DNA from: Pseudomonadota bacterium
GTDB lineage: Bacteria > Pseudomonadota > Alphaproteobacteria > Sphingomonadales > Sphingomonadaceae
Assembly: GCA_023391375.1 (NCBI GenBank)
Contig: JAEWBB010000021.1
Location: forward strand, 105,368 to 169,367
DNA: 64,000 nt
Reading direction: 5' to 3'
Each line of letters opens with the position of its first letter. Position 1 is the stretch's first letter. A program made the translations under genes and the position numbers. A model generated the notes under the pieces. It ran no database searches. It had not been told where the DNA came from and saw only the letters and a list, made by a program, of their open reading frames with translations. Shown here piece after piece: positions 46,834 through 58,889 of the stretch.

Positions 46834-48584
46834 CCGAGACCGTGACCGAAACCCGGCGCGAGGGCCGCGACTGGCTGCCGTGGGCGATCCTGGCCCTGCT
46901 GGCCCTCGTGCTGGTCGGCCTCGTCATCCTCAAGGGCGAAAAGGATGTGCTGGCCGAACGCACCAAGTCGAGCGGCCTGCCGCTGACCGCCGAGCAGAAA
47001 TCGGTGACGTTCGACACCGCGGATCTCAGCTTCGAGATCCTGCCGTCGAAGAAGGCGATCGATGCAGTCGCGAAGCTCGGCTTCACCGTCAACAATCCGA
47101 TCGACAAACTGCAGGTCGACCTCGACCCGCGCTACAAGATTTCGTCGGTCAAGGTAGACGGCGCCGAGCTCGACAAGGGCAAGTGGGCCAACGACGGCGG
47201 CCTGCTGACGGTCAACCTGCCCTCGCCCAAGGCGGCCGGAAGCAAGCTGGGAATCGACATCGCCTATGCCGGCAAGCCCCACGTCGCCGAGCGCGCGCCG
47301 TGGGACGGCGGGTTCGTCTGGTCGCAGACCAAGGACGGCCAGCCGTGGGTCGCCAGCGCGGTCGAGGGCGAAGGCTGCGACATCTTCTGGCCCTGCTTCG
47401 ACAATGCGACGATCGAGGTCGCGCAGGTCACCCAGCACATCACCGTGCCCAAGGGCCTGGTCGCGGCGTCGAACGGCCGCCTCGTCGGTACGTCTCAGCT
47501 CGACGACGGGCGGATGCGCTACGACTGGGTCGCGCATTACCCGAACAATTATGCCATCGCGATCAACGTGGCGCCCTACAAGGTCGCCAAGACGATTCAC
47601 CAGAGCCGCTTCGGCAACAGCTACCCGATCGAGTTCTTTTACCTGCCGGGCGAGGAGAAGGAGGCACAGGCGCTCTTGAAGGAAATGGAGCAGACGGTCG
47701 ATTTCTACGAGGCCAAGATCGGCCCCTACCCGTTCGGGTCGGAAAAGGTCGGCGTGGTCGAAACGCCGCACCTCGGCATGGAGCACCAGACGATCAACGC
47801 CTACGGCAACAAGTACAAGCCAGCGCCGTACGGTTACGACTGGCTGTTCAATCACGAGTTCGCCCATGAATGGTTCGGCAACCAGCTGACCAATCGCGAC
47901 TGGGACGACATGTGGCTGCACGAAGGCTTCGGCAGCTACATGCAGCCGCTCACGGTGCAGTTCATGCGCGGCGACATGGCCTATGACGCCTCGCTGTTCG
48001 AACAGCGCCAGCGCATCCTCAACAAGCATCCCGTCGTGTGGGGCCGCAGCCGGCTCGAGCATGAGGTTTACGATGACGACAAGGGGTCGGGCATCGACAT
48101 CTACATGAAGGGCAGCTGGATCCTCCACACGCTGCGCGGGATGATGGGCGACGACGCCTTCTTCCGCTCCGTGCGACGGCTGGTCTACGGCCGGCCCGAC
48201 CCGATGCCGGGCAACTTCAAGCCCCGCTTCGGCACGACCGACGAATTCCAGCAGATCGTCAGCCAGGAAGCCGGGCGCGACATGAAATGGTTCTTCGACG
48301 TCTACCTGCGCCAGGCCGCCCTGCCGCGGCTGGTCGAGACCCGCACCGGCAACCGCGTCGACCTGCAGTGGAAGACCCCCAAGGGCCTGCCCTTCCCGAT
48401 GCCGGTCGAGGTCGCGGTCGACGGCGTGCGCCAGACCGTGCCGATGACGGGCGGCCGCGGATCGATCACCTTGCCGAGCGACAAGAGTCTCGTCACGCTG
48501 GACCCAGGCACGAAGATCCTCCGCCAGTCGGACGAGATGGACCGCTATCGCGACTGGCTGAAGGAGCATCCGGGGCAGAAATAA
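46830..48584 (+). CDS. M1-family zinc aminopeptidase, membrane-anchored
   Basis: A 584-residue peptidase with one N-terminal transmembrane helix (LPWAILALLALVLVGLVIL). The zinc site is HEFAHEWFGN, with the third ligand Glu in LHEGFGSY, and a GMEHQT motif stands where most M1 enzymes have GxMEN. The catalytic part ends near 450 and a small beta domain follows; the long helical C-terminal domain of PepN is lacking. The M28 gene overlaps it by four bases, so the two probably act together on peptides in the periplasm. Confidence 0.9.
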   Translation: MTETVTETRREGRDWLPWAILALLALVLVGLVILKGEKDVLAERTKSSGLPLTAEQKSVTFDTADLSFEILPSKKAIDAVAKLGFTVNNPIDKLQVDLDPRYKISSVKVDGAELDKGKWANDGGLLTVNLPSPKAAGSKLGIDIAYAGKPHVAERAPWDGGFVWSQTKDGQPWVASAVEGEGCDIFWPCFDNATIEVAQVTQHITVPKGLVAASNGRLVGTSQLDDGRMRYDWVAHYPNNYAIAINVAPYKVAKTIHQSRFGNSYPIEFFYLPGEEKEAQALLKEMEQTVDFYEAKIGPYPFGSEKVGVVETPHLGMEHQTINAYGNKYKPAPYGYDWLFNHEFAHEWFGNQLTNRDWDDMWLHEGFGSYMQPLTVQFMRGDMAYDASLFEQRQRILNKHPVVWGRSRLEHEVYDDDKGSGIDIYMKGSWILHTLRGMMGDDAFFRSVRRLVYGRPDPMPGNFKPRFGTTDEFQQIVSQEAGRDMKWFFDVYLRQAALPRLVETRTGNRVDLQWKTPKGLPFPMPVEVAVDGVRQTVPMTGGRGSITLPSDKSLVTLDPGTKILRQSDEMDRYRDWLKEHPGQK

Positions 48585-48596
48585 GAGGACGCAGAT

Positions 48597-49223
48597 ATGG
48601 GCATCGACTTCTACACCAACCCGATGAGCCGCGGGCAGATCGTCCGCTGGATGCTGGAGGAAGTCGGTGTCCCGTACGAGGCGCACGTCGTCGGCTACGA
48701 CACGATGGGCGGCGACGATTACAAGCGCGTCAACCCGATGAACAAGGTCCCCGCCATCGTCCACGACGGCAAGCTGGTGACCGAATGCGCCGCCATCTGC
48801 GCCTACCTGGCCGAGGCGTTTCCGGAGGCGGGCCTGGCGCCAACGGCCGACGAACGCGCCAACTATTACCGCTGGCTGTTCTTCGCCGCCGGACCGGTCG
48901 AACAGGCGGTGACCAACCACACCCAGGGCTGGGATCCGACCCCGGAAAAGGGCCGCATGTTCGGTTATGGCAGCTTCGACCGGACGATCGACACGTTGGC
49001 GGCGCATTTCGCCGACCACGACTACGTCTGCGGCAAGCGGTTCACGGCGGCGGACGTTTATGTTGGCAGCCAGGTACTGTGGGGCACGCAGTTCGGCACC
49101 ATGCCGACCCGGCCCGAATTCATCGCCTACGCCGAGCGGCTATCCGCCCGTGACGCTTATCAGCGCGGCAAGGCGATCGACGGCGCGCTGATTGCGGAGA
49201 TGCAGGCGCCGACGGCCGGGTAA
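48597..49223 (+). CDS. Glutathione S-transferase
   Basis: A 208-residue GST. The thioredoxin-like domain has MSRGQIVRWMLEEVGVPYE with a candidate catalytic Ser/Arg, and NKVPAIVHDGKLVTECAAICAYLAE carrying the glutathione-binding cis-Pro and Glu. The helical domain includes FTAADVYVGS. It is 12 bases after the M1 stop in the same operon. Substrate is unknown. Confidence 0.92.
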   Translation: MGIDFYTNPMSRGQIVRWMLEEVGVPYEAHVVGYDTMGGDDYKRVNPMNKVPAIVHDGKLVTECAAICAYLAEAFPEAGLAPTADERANYYRWLFFAAGPVEQAVTNHTQGWDPTPEKGRMFGYGSFDRTIDTLAAHFADHDYVCGKRFTAADVYVGSQVLWGTQFGTMPTRPEFIAYAERLSARDAYQRGKAIDGALIAEMQAPTAG

Positions 49224-49245
49224 CTCGGACTTTCAGCCAATGAGA

Positions 49246-49280
49246 AAGCCCGGCGGATCGCTCCGCCGGGCTTCTTTTTT
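49246..49280 (+). terminator. Strong Rho-independent terminator
   Basis: AAGCCCGGCGGA pairs perfectly with TCCGCCGGGCTT (12 bp, loop TCGC), followed by C then TTTTTT. It ends the M28-M1-GST operon. It may also serve the convergent BI-1 gene on the other strand, where the hairpin is followed by only a short T stretch (TTCTCATTGG). Confidence 0.95.
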
Positions 49281-49299
49281 GTCCAACTAACCGGCGCGG

Positions 49300-50034
49300 C
49301 TAGCGGCGGTCACCCATGAAGCTGAGCAGGAACTGGAACATGTTGATGAAGTCGAGATAGAGGTTCAGCGCCCCCATGATGACGACCTTGCCCATCATGT
49401 CGGCCCCGGCGACCTGGTAGTAGATGCTCTTGATCTTCTGCGTGTCGTAGGCGGTCAGGCCGGCGAACAGCAGGACGCCGATCCCGCTGATCAGCAGCGC
49501 CAGCGTCGACGACTGCATGAACATGTTGACGACCATCGCCACTAGCAGGCCGACGACGCCCATGATCAGGAACGTGCCGAAGCCCGACAGGTCCTTCTTA
49601 GTCGTGTAGCCGTAGAGCGAGAGACCAAGGAAGCCGGCCGTGACGGCGAAGAAGGTCTGCGCGATCGACACGCCGGTGTAGACCAGGAAAACGGTCGACA
49701 TCGACAGGCCCATCAGCGTGGCGAAGGCCCAGAAGAGGGTCTTCAGCGTCCCCTCGCTCATCCGGTTCATGCCGAAGCTCATCGCAAAGACGATCGCGAG
49801 CGGCGACAGGATGATCAGCCAGCTGAGCGGCGTTGCCATCACCTGCTCGGCCATGCCGCTGCTGGCGAACAGCATTGCCACGACGCCGGTCAGCAGCACG
49901 CCGGACGCCATGTAATTGTATACCTTGAGCATGTAGGACCGCAGGCCCGTATCGCGGGCAGCCCTTGGCACGCCCACCGAGATGGCGGGATCGTAGCCCT
50001 GCTGCGTCGTACGCGGGTCGAACTGGTTCTGCAT
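49300..50034 (-). CDS. Bax inhibitor-1 (YccA/YbhL) family membrane protein
   Basis: A 244-residue protein with seven transmembrane helices. The soluble N-terminus (1-33) precedes LRSYMLKVYNYMASGVLLTGVVAML. Conserved acidic and polar residues of BI-1 proteins are seen in LTAYDTQKIKSIYYQ and LYLDFINMFQFLLSFMGDRR. Bacterial members are calcium-leak or stress-related; a link to FtsH substrates is known for YccA. GAGGAGA precedes the ATG at 50034. Confidence 0.93.
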   Translation of the reverse strand: MQNQFDPRTTQQGYDPAISVGVPRAARDTGLRSYMLKVYNYMASGVLLTGVVAMLFASSGMAEQVMATPLSWLIILSPLAIVFAMSFGMNRMSEGTLKTLFWAFATLMGLSMSTVFLVYTGVSIAQTFFAVTAGFLGLSLYGYTTKKDLSGFGTFLIMGVVGLLVAMVVNMFMQSSTLALLISGIGVLLFAGLTAYDTQKIKSIYYQVAGADMMGKVVIMGALNLYLDFINMFQFLLSFMGDRR

Positions 50035-50159
50035 TTCGTCTCCTCTTCCGCGGGGCCTCGACGACACACCGCAAGATGCGCGCAATATTGTCATTTCGAG
50101 CCCAAGCTTCAAGGAAAACCGGTTCGCGTTCGACGAATGGCGGCGCTAGCATCCGCACC

Positions 50160-50696
50160 GTGCATCGCCTGTTTTTCGCCTTGAAACCCCCGCCGCCCCT
50201 GATCGACGCCTATTTCGAGGCAATGGAGGACGGCCCGCGCGGCTGGGCATGGCAGGACGAAGCGCAATTGCACGTGACGCTGCGCTTCATCGGGGAAGTG
50301 GACCGGCACCAGGCCGACGACATCGCCGATGCGATGCTCGATTTTCGAGGGAAAGCGGCCGAAATCGGCATCGACGGTGTCGGCTGGTTCGATCACGGCC
50401 CACGCGGCGCCCTGTTTGCCCGCGTGACTCCCAAGGGGCCGCTGGAAGCACTTCACGAGAAGCTCGACCGACTGCTCGTCCGCTTGGGCCACCAGCCGGA
50501 ACGCCGCGCCTTCCAGCCGCACATCACCCTCGCCCGACGCCGCAGCGGGGCCGAACCGCCGCAGGAATGGCTTGCCCGGATGGGGAGCCTCAGGTGCGCG
50601 CCGCTCGCCGTCGACGCGCTCACGCTGTACGAAAGCCGCCTCGGCCGACACGGGGCAAGCTACGAACCGTTGCTGGACGTGCCGCTAAACGCTTGA
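50160..50696 (+). CDS. thpR: ThpR, 2'-5' RNA ligase / cyclic phosphodiesterase
   Basis: A 178-residue 2H phosphoesterase. It begins MHRLFFALKPPPPLIDAY, the usual ThpR start, from a GTG codon. Its two catalytic His-x-Thr motifs are HVTLRF and HITLAR. It hydrolyses or forms 2',5' bonds in RNA in the cytoplasm; the physiological role is uncertain. The GTG is preferred because upstream in-frame codons add no family sequence. It is followed by uvrA after 90 bases. Confidence 0.9.
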   Translation: MHRLFFALKPPPPLIDAYFEAMEDGPRGWAWQDEAQLHVTLRFIGEVDRHQADDIADAMLDFRGKAAEIGIDGVGWFDHGPRGALFARVTPKGPLEALHEKLDRLLVRLGHQPERRAFQPHITLARRRSGAEPPQEWLARMGSLRCAPLAVDALTLYESRLGRHGASYEPLLDVPLNA

Positions 50697-50760
50697 TCCG
50701 GCTCGCCGGAAACCCATCTTAGGCGCTGCGTTCTTCTCCCGCGCCGGCCTTGCCGTGCGC

Positions 50761-50775
50761 GAACAAATCTGGAAC
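50761..50775 (-). promoter_or_regulatory. LexA (SOS) box upstream of uvrA
   Basis: GAACAAATCTGGAAC is GAAC-N7-GAAC, which on the minus strand is GTTC-N7-GTTC, the direct-repeat SOS box known in alphaproteobacteria. It ends 10 bases before the uvrA ATG, so bound LexA would block the start region. Confidence 0.75.
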
Positions 50776-50785
50776 AAACAAGCCC

Positions 50786-53727
<2,942 letters not shown>

Positions 53728-53731
<4 letters not shown>

Positions 53732-54285
53732 TTGAACGTCGCGCAGGCCACGCGGTCGCCGCTGTTGCCGCTCGGATCCGTCTTGTAGTCGTCCGGGTCG
53801 GCATGCACCACCAGCGCCACGCCGTCCGCATCGACCAACTGCGCGATCGTCGTTCCGGCCAGCAGGAACTGGGTGGTGGCCGAGCCGTCGGCGCCCACCG
53901 ACAGGTTGGCCAAGTCGCCCAGATGGCTCCCCTTTGGATTGTCGCGGCCATGCGCCTTGCCCGTCGGGTTCAGGTGGCCTCCGGCGCTCTTGAAATCGGG
54001 GCCTGTGCACGAGCCGGTTTCGTGAAGGTGCAGCCCGTGCTCGCCGGCTTTTAATTTCGTCGCCTCGACCTTGACCGTCGTCCCGGTCGGATCTTCGCTC
54101 AGCGTCACCTTCCCAACCGACTGGCCTGACCCGTCGTTCAGCGCGGCCTCGCGCGGGGCGACTGCCGGGACCGCAGCGGGCGCCGTGTCGACGTTCGCCT
54201 CCCCGGCCTGGTCATTTTGCGCCCCACTTCCGCAAGCCGCCAGGGCCAGCGCCAATGAGACGGACAAGGGTGCAAAGCGGTTCAT
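53728..54285 (-). CDS. sodC: SodC, Cu/Zn superoxide dismutase (lipoprotein)
   Basis: A 185-residue periplasmic SOD. A signal peptide ends in the lipobox LALAAC. Copper and zinc ligands are HGLHLHETGSC, KSAGGHLNP and HGRDNPKGSHLGD with further His in VVHADPDD. The pair of cysteines in GSC and RVACATF would form the family disulfide. It protects the envelope from superoxide. GAGGAG precedes the ATG. Its stop overlaps the convergent uvrA stop. Confidence 0.94.
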
Positions 54286-54346
54286 GACGTTCTCCTCTTC
54301 ATGTCGGAGAACGCGCGGCGGCCGCTTTGGTCCGCTTCGGCCCAAC

Positions 54347-54377
54347 AAAAAGCCGGCCCGGGTTTCCCCGGACCGGC
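54347..54377 (-). terminator. Rho-independent terminator of the OmpA-family gene
   Basis: On the minus strand GCCGGTCCGGG pairs with CCCGGGCCGGC (one wobble) around a GAAA loop, followed by TTTTTGTT. It lies 46 bases after the stop at 54423, just upstream of sodC. Confidence 0.9.
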
Positions 54378-54422
54378 CTCTTGTCGTTGTGGCGGGTGGC
54401 GGCGAACCGCCAACCCATCCCC

Positions 54423-55667
54423 TTACTGACCCGAACCCGGGCCGAAGGTGATTTCCACGCGACGGTTCTGCGGCTCGCGCACACCGTCGGCAGTCTGGAC
54501 CAGCGGCTGGCTTTCGCCGAACGCCGAGGTCGACATCGCGCCGTCGGCAACGCCACGGCCGGCCAGGTAGGCACGGACCGCGTCGGCACGACGCTGCGAG
54601 AGACCAACGTTGTAGTCGGCCGAACCCGAACGGTCTGCGTGACCGGCGAGCATGACCTGGGCCGAACCGGTCTGCTGGTAAGCAGCGGCGGCGTTGTCGA
54701 GGATCGCGGCCGCTTCCGGCGTGATGTCCGACTTATCCCAGTCGAAGAACACGATGAACGGGCCAGCCTGAACCACGGCCGGAGCCGGGCAGGTTTCCGT
54801 GGCCAAAATCACCGAACCATCCGGGCAGGTCTGCGTAGCAGGCGGCGGCGGGGGCGGCGGGGGCGGCGGGGGCGGCGGCGGGGGCGGCGGCGGCGCGAAG
54901 TTGTAGACCAGGCTGGCGAGCAGCGAGGTCGAACGCCACTTCGTGCGGAAGCGATCGCCCGAGCCGATGAAGTCGTCCGACATTTCCAGACGCATGGTCT
55001 GGAAATAGCGGCCCTTCAGGCCGATATCGATGTTGTTGGTCAGCGGGTAACGGACTTCCGCAATGCCCTGCCAGGCCATCGCGCTGTCGCTGTCGCTGAA
55101 CGAACCGCCGTCGACGGTGAACTGCGTGTTCGTGCGACGGTCGAAGTACGTAAACGGATCGGTCGTGACGTCGTACTTGACGCCGGCGATACCGATACCG
55201 CCACCGAGCGAACCCTGGAAGCCGTCGTCCGAACCGAAGTCGACGAGGGCGTTCAGCATCGCCGAGTAGGCACGGCCGTGGCCGTCGCCACCGCTGACAA
55301 CGAAGCCGTCATCGCTGACGCCGTTCGCGTTGCGGTCGCCAACGATGGCCGAAACCAGCTGCTGCGAACCGAGTACGTTATCGATCCCGGCGCGCTTCCA
55401 GCCCAGTTCGCCTTCGAGGCGCAGCCAGCCCATGTCGTAGCCAGCCTTGACGTCGACGTCGACGCCACGGTTGTGCTGGATCGAAATGGCCTGGTTGTAG
55501 AAGGTCGGATAGGTGGGCCCGAAGGCCGAGGTCGAGACGTCGACTTCACTGTCGTCGACGAACAGGATGCCGCCGTCGATGCCAACATACCACGACTTGT
55601 CGCGAGCGACAGCCGGGGTTGCCAGCGCGGTCGAAGCGAGCGCCACCGCAATGGCCAGCTTGCGCAT
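54423..55667 (-). CDS. OmpA-family outer membrane protein with 18-proline linker
   Basis: A 414-residue protein. Signal peptide MRKLAIAVALASTALATPAVA, then an eight-strand beta-barrel (about 22-270; DKSWYVGIDGGILF, VKAGYDMGWLRLEGELGW, KWRSTSLLASLVYNFA). Next is a run of 18 prolines, a cysteine pair (TCPDG...TCPA), and an OmpA peptidoglycan-binding domain (VFFDWDKSDITPEAAAIL, GHADRSGSADYNVGLSQRRA, REPQNRRVEI). It anchors the outer membrane to peptidoglycan. GGGGAAT precedes the ATG. The proline linker is longer than usual. Confidence 0.93.
   Translation of the reverse strand: MRKLAIAVALASTALATPAVARDKSWYVGIDGGILFVDDSEVDVSTSAFGPTYPTFYNQAISIQHNRGVDVDVKAGYDMGWLRLEGELGWKRAGIDNVLGSQQLVSAIVGDRNANGVSDDGFVVSGGDGHGRAYSAMLNALVDFGSDDGFQGSLGGGIGIAGVKYDVTTDPFTYFDRRTNTQFTVDGGSFSDSDSAMAWQGIAEVRYPLTNNIDIGLKGRYFQTMRLEMSDDFIGSGDRFRTKWRSTSLLASLVYNFAPPPPPPPPPPPPPPPPPPATQTCPDGSVILATETCPAPAVVQAGPFIVFFDWDKSDITPEAAAILDNAAAAYQQTGSAQVMLAGHADRSGSADYNVGLSQRRADAVRAYLAGRGVADGAMSTSAFGESQPLVQTADGVREPQNRRVEITFGPGSGQ
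54840..54893 (-). repeat. GC-rich trinucleotide tract encoding polyproline
   Basis: Eighteen consecutive CCN codons (CCG, CCC, one CCT) form an imperfect 54-base microsatellite in the OmpA-family gene. Such tracts can slip by three bases without changing frame. Confidence 0.9.
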
Positions 55668-55816
55668 AGAATATTCCCCTTTCACATGCGTTCCGAAGCG
55701 AAACTGCGGCGTTACATTAGGAAAGGGCCGTGGGGCGTGCAAGCAGTCGATTGCGCGGTCTGTTGCCGAAAAGTCGCAGTAATGGGGCGCGGCACGGATA
55801 TTCGAACCGTCAGGCG

Positions 55817-56317
55817 CTAGCCGATGAGGCCATGAGCCCTGACGACCGCCAGCAAGTCTCGAATCGCGGTGCGCGCTTCAAGGTCGATGGTGGCCCCGCC
55901 GGCAGGGTCGGCGACGGCTGGCTGGCGCGAACCGAGGACCTGCACCCCGTCGATCACGACCGCCAATGCCTTGACCTGTCCCTTGCGCCACGATGCCCCG
56001 TCGAAGCGCCATGCCACGCTGTCGTCGGCATCGGCAAGTTCGAGCCCTTCGAACGGCTCGAGGAAGCGCCAGCCTGCCGGCGACCATGCCGCAATATGGC
56101 CGGCCTTGCCTTGCCATGCGCCGGTGGGCGCCTGCCCGACACGAAACCAGGTTGATTCCGCTGGCGCCGCGGGCGGTTCGTCGTGCTCTACCGCGCCGAT
56201 CCGCCCGCACAACAACTGGTCGACCCTGAACAAACTCTCGTTGACCCAAAGTTCCTTCTGAAGCTGCGCCGCGCTCAATAGCGGCATCCCAAGGCGTGGC
56301 GATGTGTCCATGTTCAA
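55817..56317 (-). CDS. DUF2793 protein at the end of the GTA-like tail module
   Basis: A 166-residue protein with SPRLGMPLLSAAQLQKELWVNESLFRVDQLL and GKAGHIAAWSPAGWRFLEPFEG, features of DUF2793, a family found downstream of gene-transfer-agent tail genes. It may be a fibre or adhesion piece. It overlaps the tail gene (56314) by four bases, so it is part of the same transcript. ATG at 56317; 56311 is an alternative. Confidence 0.8.
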   Translation of the reverse strand: MNMDTSPRLGMPLLSAAQLQKELWVNESLFRVDQLLCGRIGAVEHDEPPAAPAESTWFRVGQAPTGAWQGKAGHIAAWSPAGWRFLEPFEGLELADADDSVAWRFDGASWRKGQVKALAVVIDGVQVLGSRQPAVADPAGGATIDLEARTAIRDLLAVVRAHGLIG

Positions 56318-58467
56318 CTCCCCGTGTTATCGAATTGCGCGACTAGCGGGCTGCTGTTCGCGAACGTCCCGACGGCGACGACCGACACGTCGACCGGCCC
56401 GGTTCCAAGCGCGGCCATTTCCTCCGCCGAGAGGGTGACTTCGCTTTCGTTTACAGTTCGGAAAACCTGTCCGCCGCTCCCGTTGAGCGTCACGGTAAAC
56501 CGTCCCGATGGTTCGTCCGAAACCTCGTCGGTCCACGACCACTGCGCGCGCGATCGCGAAGTCCATTCCAGTCGCAAGCCATCTTCCCGGTCGACGCGGA
56601 AGTAGCAGGGCGACAAGGCGCGGTTGGCGGCATCGCCCAGCCATTCGACGTACGACGGCGGGTCGGCATCATCGTCCGCCACCCCGTGCGCACTGGCCTC
56701 GACCGGTTGGCCGATCAACTGACGGTCAAAGGCCAGCGGCACCAGCGCATCCCGGTCTAGCATGATGAAAGTCTCGCCCACGGCGTGTCCGCCGATCGCC
56801 GCTTCGGTCCCACGCCTCCCGCGAAGGAACTGCGAAAGGCGGTATCTCCCTCCGCCCAGGTCGTCGGCGCGCCCGAATTGCAGGACCTCTCTGCCCAGCA
56901 TGCAAAGATTGGCGCCGGCATCCAGGCCGTCGGCATCGGCGTTCAACAGGACCTGCGCAGGATCGACCAGCGCAACGACGACCGTCGAGGCGACGTCGAC
57001 CAGTTCAGCGGGGGCTTCCGCCAGCACCGTTTCGGCAAAGCCCAGCCGGGCGCGCCGCACCGCGACACCGTCCGGACCGGCCTGCCCTGCAATCACCGTC
57101 GTCAACGGCACGCCCTTGAATCCGCCCGCCGAGCTGACCGCCGCATGCAGCCGCAATTTGCCGTCGCCCAGTCCGGCGACATCGGGGATGTCGAACATGC
57201 GGATGGTCGACCGACCCAGCGGCAGGTCCGCTTGCGCAATAGCTCGCCCGCCATCGGCCAGGGCCGCGCCCACGCTGCCCGGAATCCGCCGGCAGTCTGC
57301 CAGCACGGCGAAGCGCTCGATCGTGAGATCTTCGACCTGCCAACATCCGGTTCGCCAACCGATCTGCAATCGGTCACCCGGTTCAAGGTCGAAGAAGTCA
57401 GGCGGCAGCCGGAGGCTCAACCGGTCGCGCCCTGCCCATCGGCGCGCCAGCGCCTGGCCCGCCCACCGTTTCGCCTCGCCGGCGGTCAGCGCGGCGGCGC
57501 TGTCGAAGGCGAGCTCTCCACGCCCGCCCGGCATGGCAGCGCGCATTTCGCCCGCCTGGTAGTCGCGGTCCGGATCATGATAGCGGATCGCGAGGCCCGC
57601 CGGCAGCGACGCCGCACCATCCTGCGACCACTCGCCGCGCGCCGGATACGTCTTGCCATCCGTCGACCAGCCCAGTTCATCGCCGACCTCCAGCACGCGC
57701 AACGGGCCCATCGGCCCGACGATCGCGGCACCGGGCGCCATGTCGGCAAGGCCTTCGATGGCGGCCCGGCGATCGCTGCCGAAGGCTGCGAACCCGGCGA
57801 CCGGCGTCGGTCCTTCTTCCGGACCGACCGTCACCAGCCCCTCGGACACGTCGCCGACAATGGCGGACAGGTCGACCGGTCCATCATCCGCCACCACTTC
57901 GAACGTCAGGACCGGGATCCGCTCCCCGAACTCGGCCAGCGCGAGGTCCTCGAAGATGGCCAGCGCCAGGCCGCGATAGGCCGGTGTCCCGCCTTGTCCC
58001 TCGAGCGAGGCGATCAACGGATCGGCCGCCTGCCCCTCGTCGCCGCGCGTCCATCGAAAGCTGCCCTTGACCTTCAGGTCGCCCGCAGCGCCGCGGATCA
58101 GCTTGCCGTCGGCCCAGACCCGCCCGATCGACCGGATCGGCCGCGACGACAAGGCGACGGCGAAGCTGCAGCTGTAGTGATAGCGGACGATTTCCGGTCC
58201 GCCCTTGCCGCCACCCTCGATCGCCTCGCCTTCCTTGAGGTCGGTCGCCCAAACGACCGTTCCCGCTACCCGCATCCGTCCGTACAGCCGCGGGATTTGG
58301 GTGCCGTAGCTCGACGTCTGCACCTTGAGGTCGTCGAGGCGGGGACCCTTGCGCGGGCCGATACCGAACAGCTGTGTGTCGAAAGCCTGTCCCAGCAGGC
58401 CGCCGAGCGCGCCGCCGACCGGGCCGCCGATCGCCGTTCCGACCGACGTCAGGACCAATGTCGCCAT
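56314..58467 (-). CDS. GTA gp15-like phage tail/baseplate protein (short form)
   Basis: A 717-residue protein. The N-terminus is a Gly-rich hydrophobic helix (SVGTAIGGPVGGALGGLLGQA), followed by LKVQTSSYGTQIPRLYGRMRVAGTVVWAT and YSCSFAVALSSRPIRSIGRVWADGK, typical of the GTA/phage tail baseplate protein. QFLRGRRGTEAAIG appears near 575. In Rhodobacter GTA the equivalent gp15 is about 1300 residues and includes a TIM-barrel; here the protein is about half that size and no such region is seen. It is tail-tip-located by analogy. Confidence 0.85.
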   Translation of the reverse strand: MATLVLTSVGTAIGGPVGGALGGLLGQAFDTQLFGIGPRKGPRLDDLKVQTSSYGTQIPRLYGRMRVAGTVVWATDLKEGEAIEGGGKGGPEIVRYHYSCSFAVALSSRPIRSIGRVWADGKLIRGAAGDLKVKGSFRWTRGDEGQAADPLIASLEGQGGTPAYRGLALAIFEDLALAEFGERIPVLTFEVVADDGPVDLSAIVGDVSEGLVTVGPEEGPTPVAGFAAFGSDRRAAIEGLADMAPGAAIVGPMGPLRVLEVGDELGWSTDGKTYPARGEWSQDGAASLPAGLAIRYHDPDRDYQAGEMRAAMPGGRGELAFDSAAALTAGEAKRWAGQALARRWAGRDRLSLRLPPDFFDLEPGDRLQIGWRTGCWQVEDLTIERFAVLADCRRIPGSVGAALADGGRAIAQADLPLGRSTIRMFDIPDVAGLGDGKLRLHAAVSSAGGFKGVPLTTVIAGQAGPDGVAVRRARLGFAETVLAEAPAELVDVASTVVVALVDPAQVLLNADADGLDAGANLCMLGREVLQFGRADDLGGGRYRLSQFLRGRRGTEAAIGGHAVGETFIMLDRDALVPLAFDRQLIGQPVEASAHGVADDDADPPSYVEWLGDAANRALSPCYFRVDREDGLRLEWTSRSRAQWSWTDEVSDEPSGRFTVTLNGSGGQVFRTVNESEVTLSAEEMAALGTGPVDVSVVAVGTFANSSPLVAQFDNTGS

Positions 58468-58886
58468 CAGTTCGAACTCCCCGCAACCGCGCCGCAGCGA
58501 CGTCGGCGCCGGAAATATCCGACGACGCGCGCGCCGGGCGGAATCGGCCCCTCGATCACGCGGCCCGTCCGGGCATCAGCATGGACGATGCCGGCCTCGG
58601 TCCGGACGCCGAGGTGCATCTGTCGCCGTCCCGCTTCCATGACGACGAGATGCCCGACCTCAGCTCGCCGCAGCGGTGCAAATCGCGCAAGGATTCCGGC
58701 CATCAACTCGGCCGTCCGACCGAGCGATGAGAGCCGATAATCGTCGGGAATCGATCCCGCTTCCAACCGGAAGGCGTGAATCACGACGCCGACGCAGTCG
58801 AGCCCCTTGGCCGGGTCGCGGCCCTGCGGGCGAAAGCGCACTCCGACCAGGGCGCGGGCGCGCGCCGCGGTTCGTTTCGATGCCAT
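58467..58886 (-). CDS. GTA gp14-like NlpC/P60 (C40) peptidase
   Basis: A 139-residue cysteine peptidase. The catalytic Cys is in AKGLDCVGVVIHAF, the His in RRQMHLGVRT, and a third polar position follows. GTA and phage tails use this enzyme to cut host peptidoglycan during entry. It starts 3 bases after DUF2163 and its last base overlaps the tail gene's start. Confidence 0.88.
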   Translation of the reverse strand: MASKRTAARARALVGVRFRPQGRDPAKGLDCVGVVIHAFRLEAGSIPDDYRLSSLGRTAELMAGILARFAPLRRAEVGHLVVMEAGRRQMHLGVRTEAGIVHADARTGRVIEGPIPPGARVVGYFRRRRRCGAVAGSSN

Positions 58887-58889
58887 CGC

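Noticed and set aside
54840..54893. Possible CRISPR-like direct repeats
   Set aside because: The repeat is a codon microsatellite inside a coding frame with no spacers.
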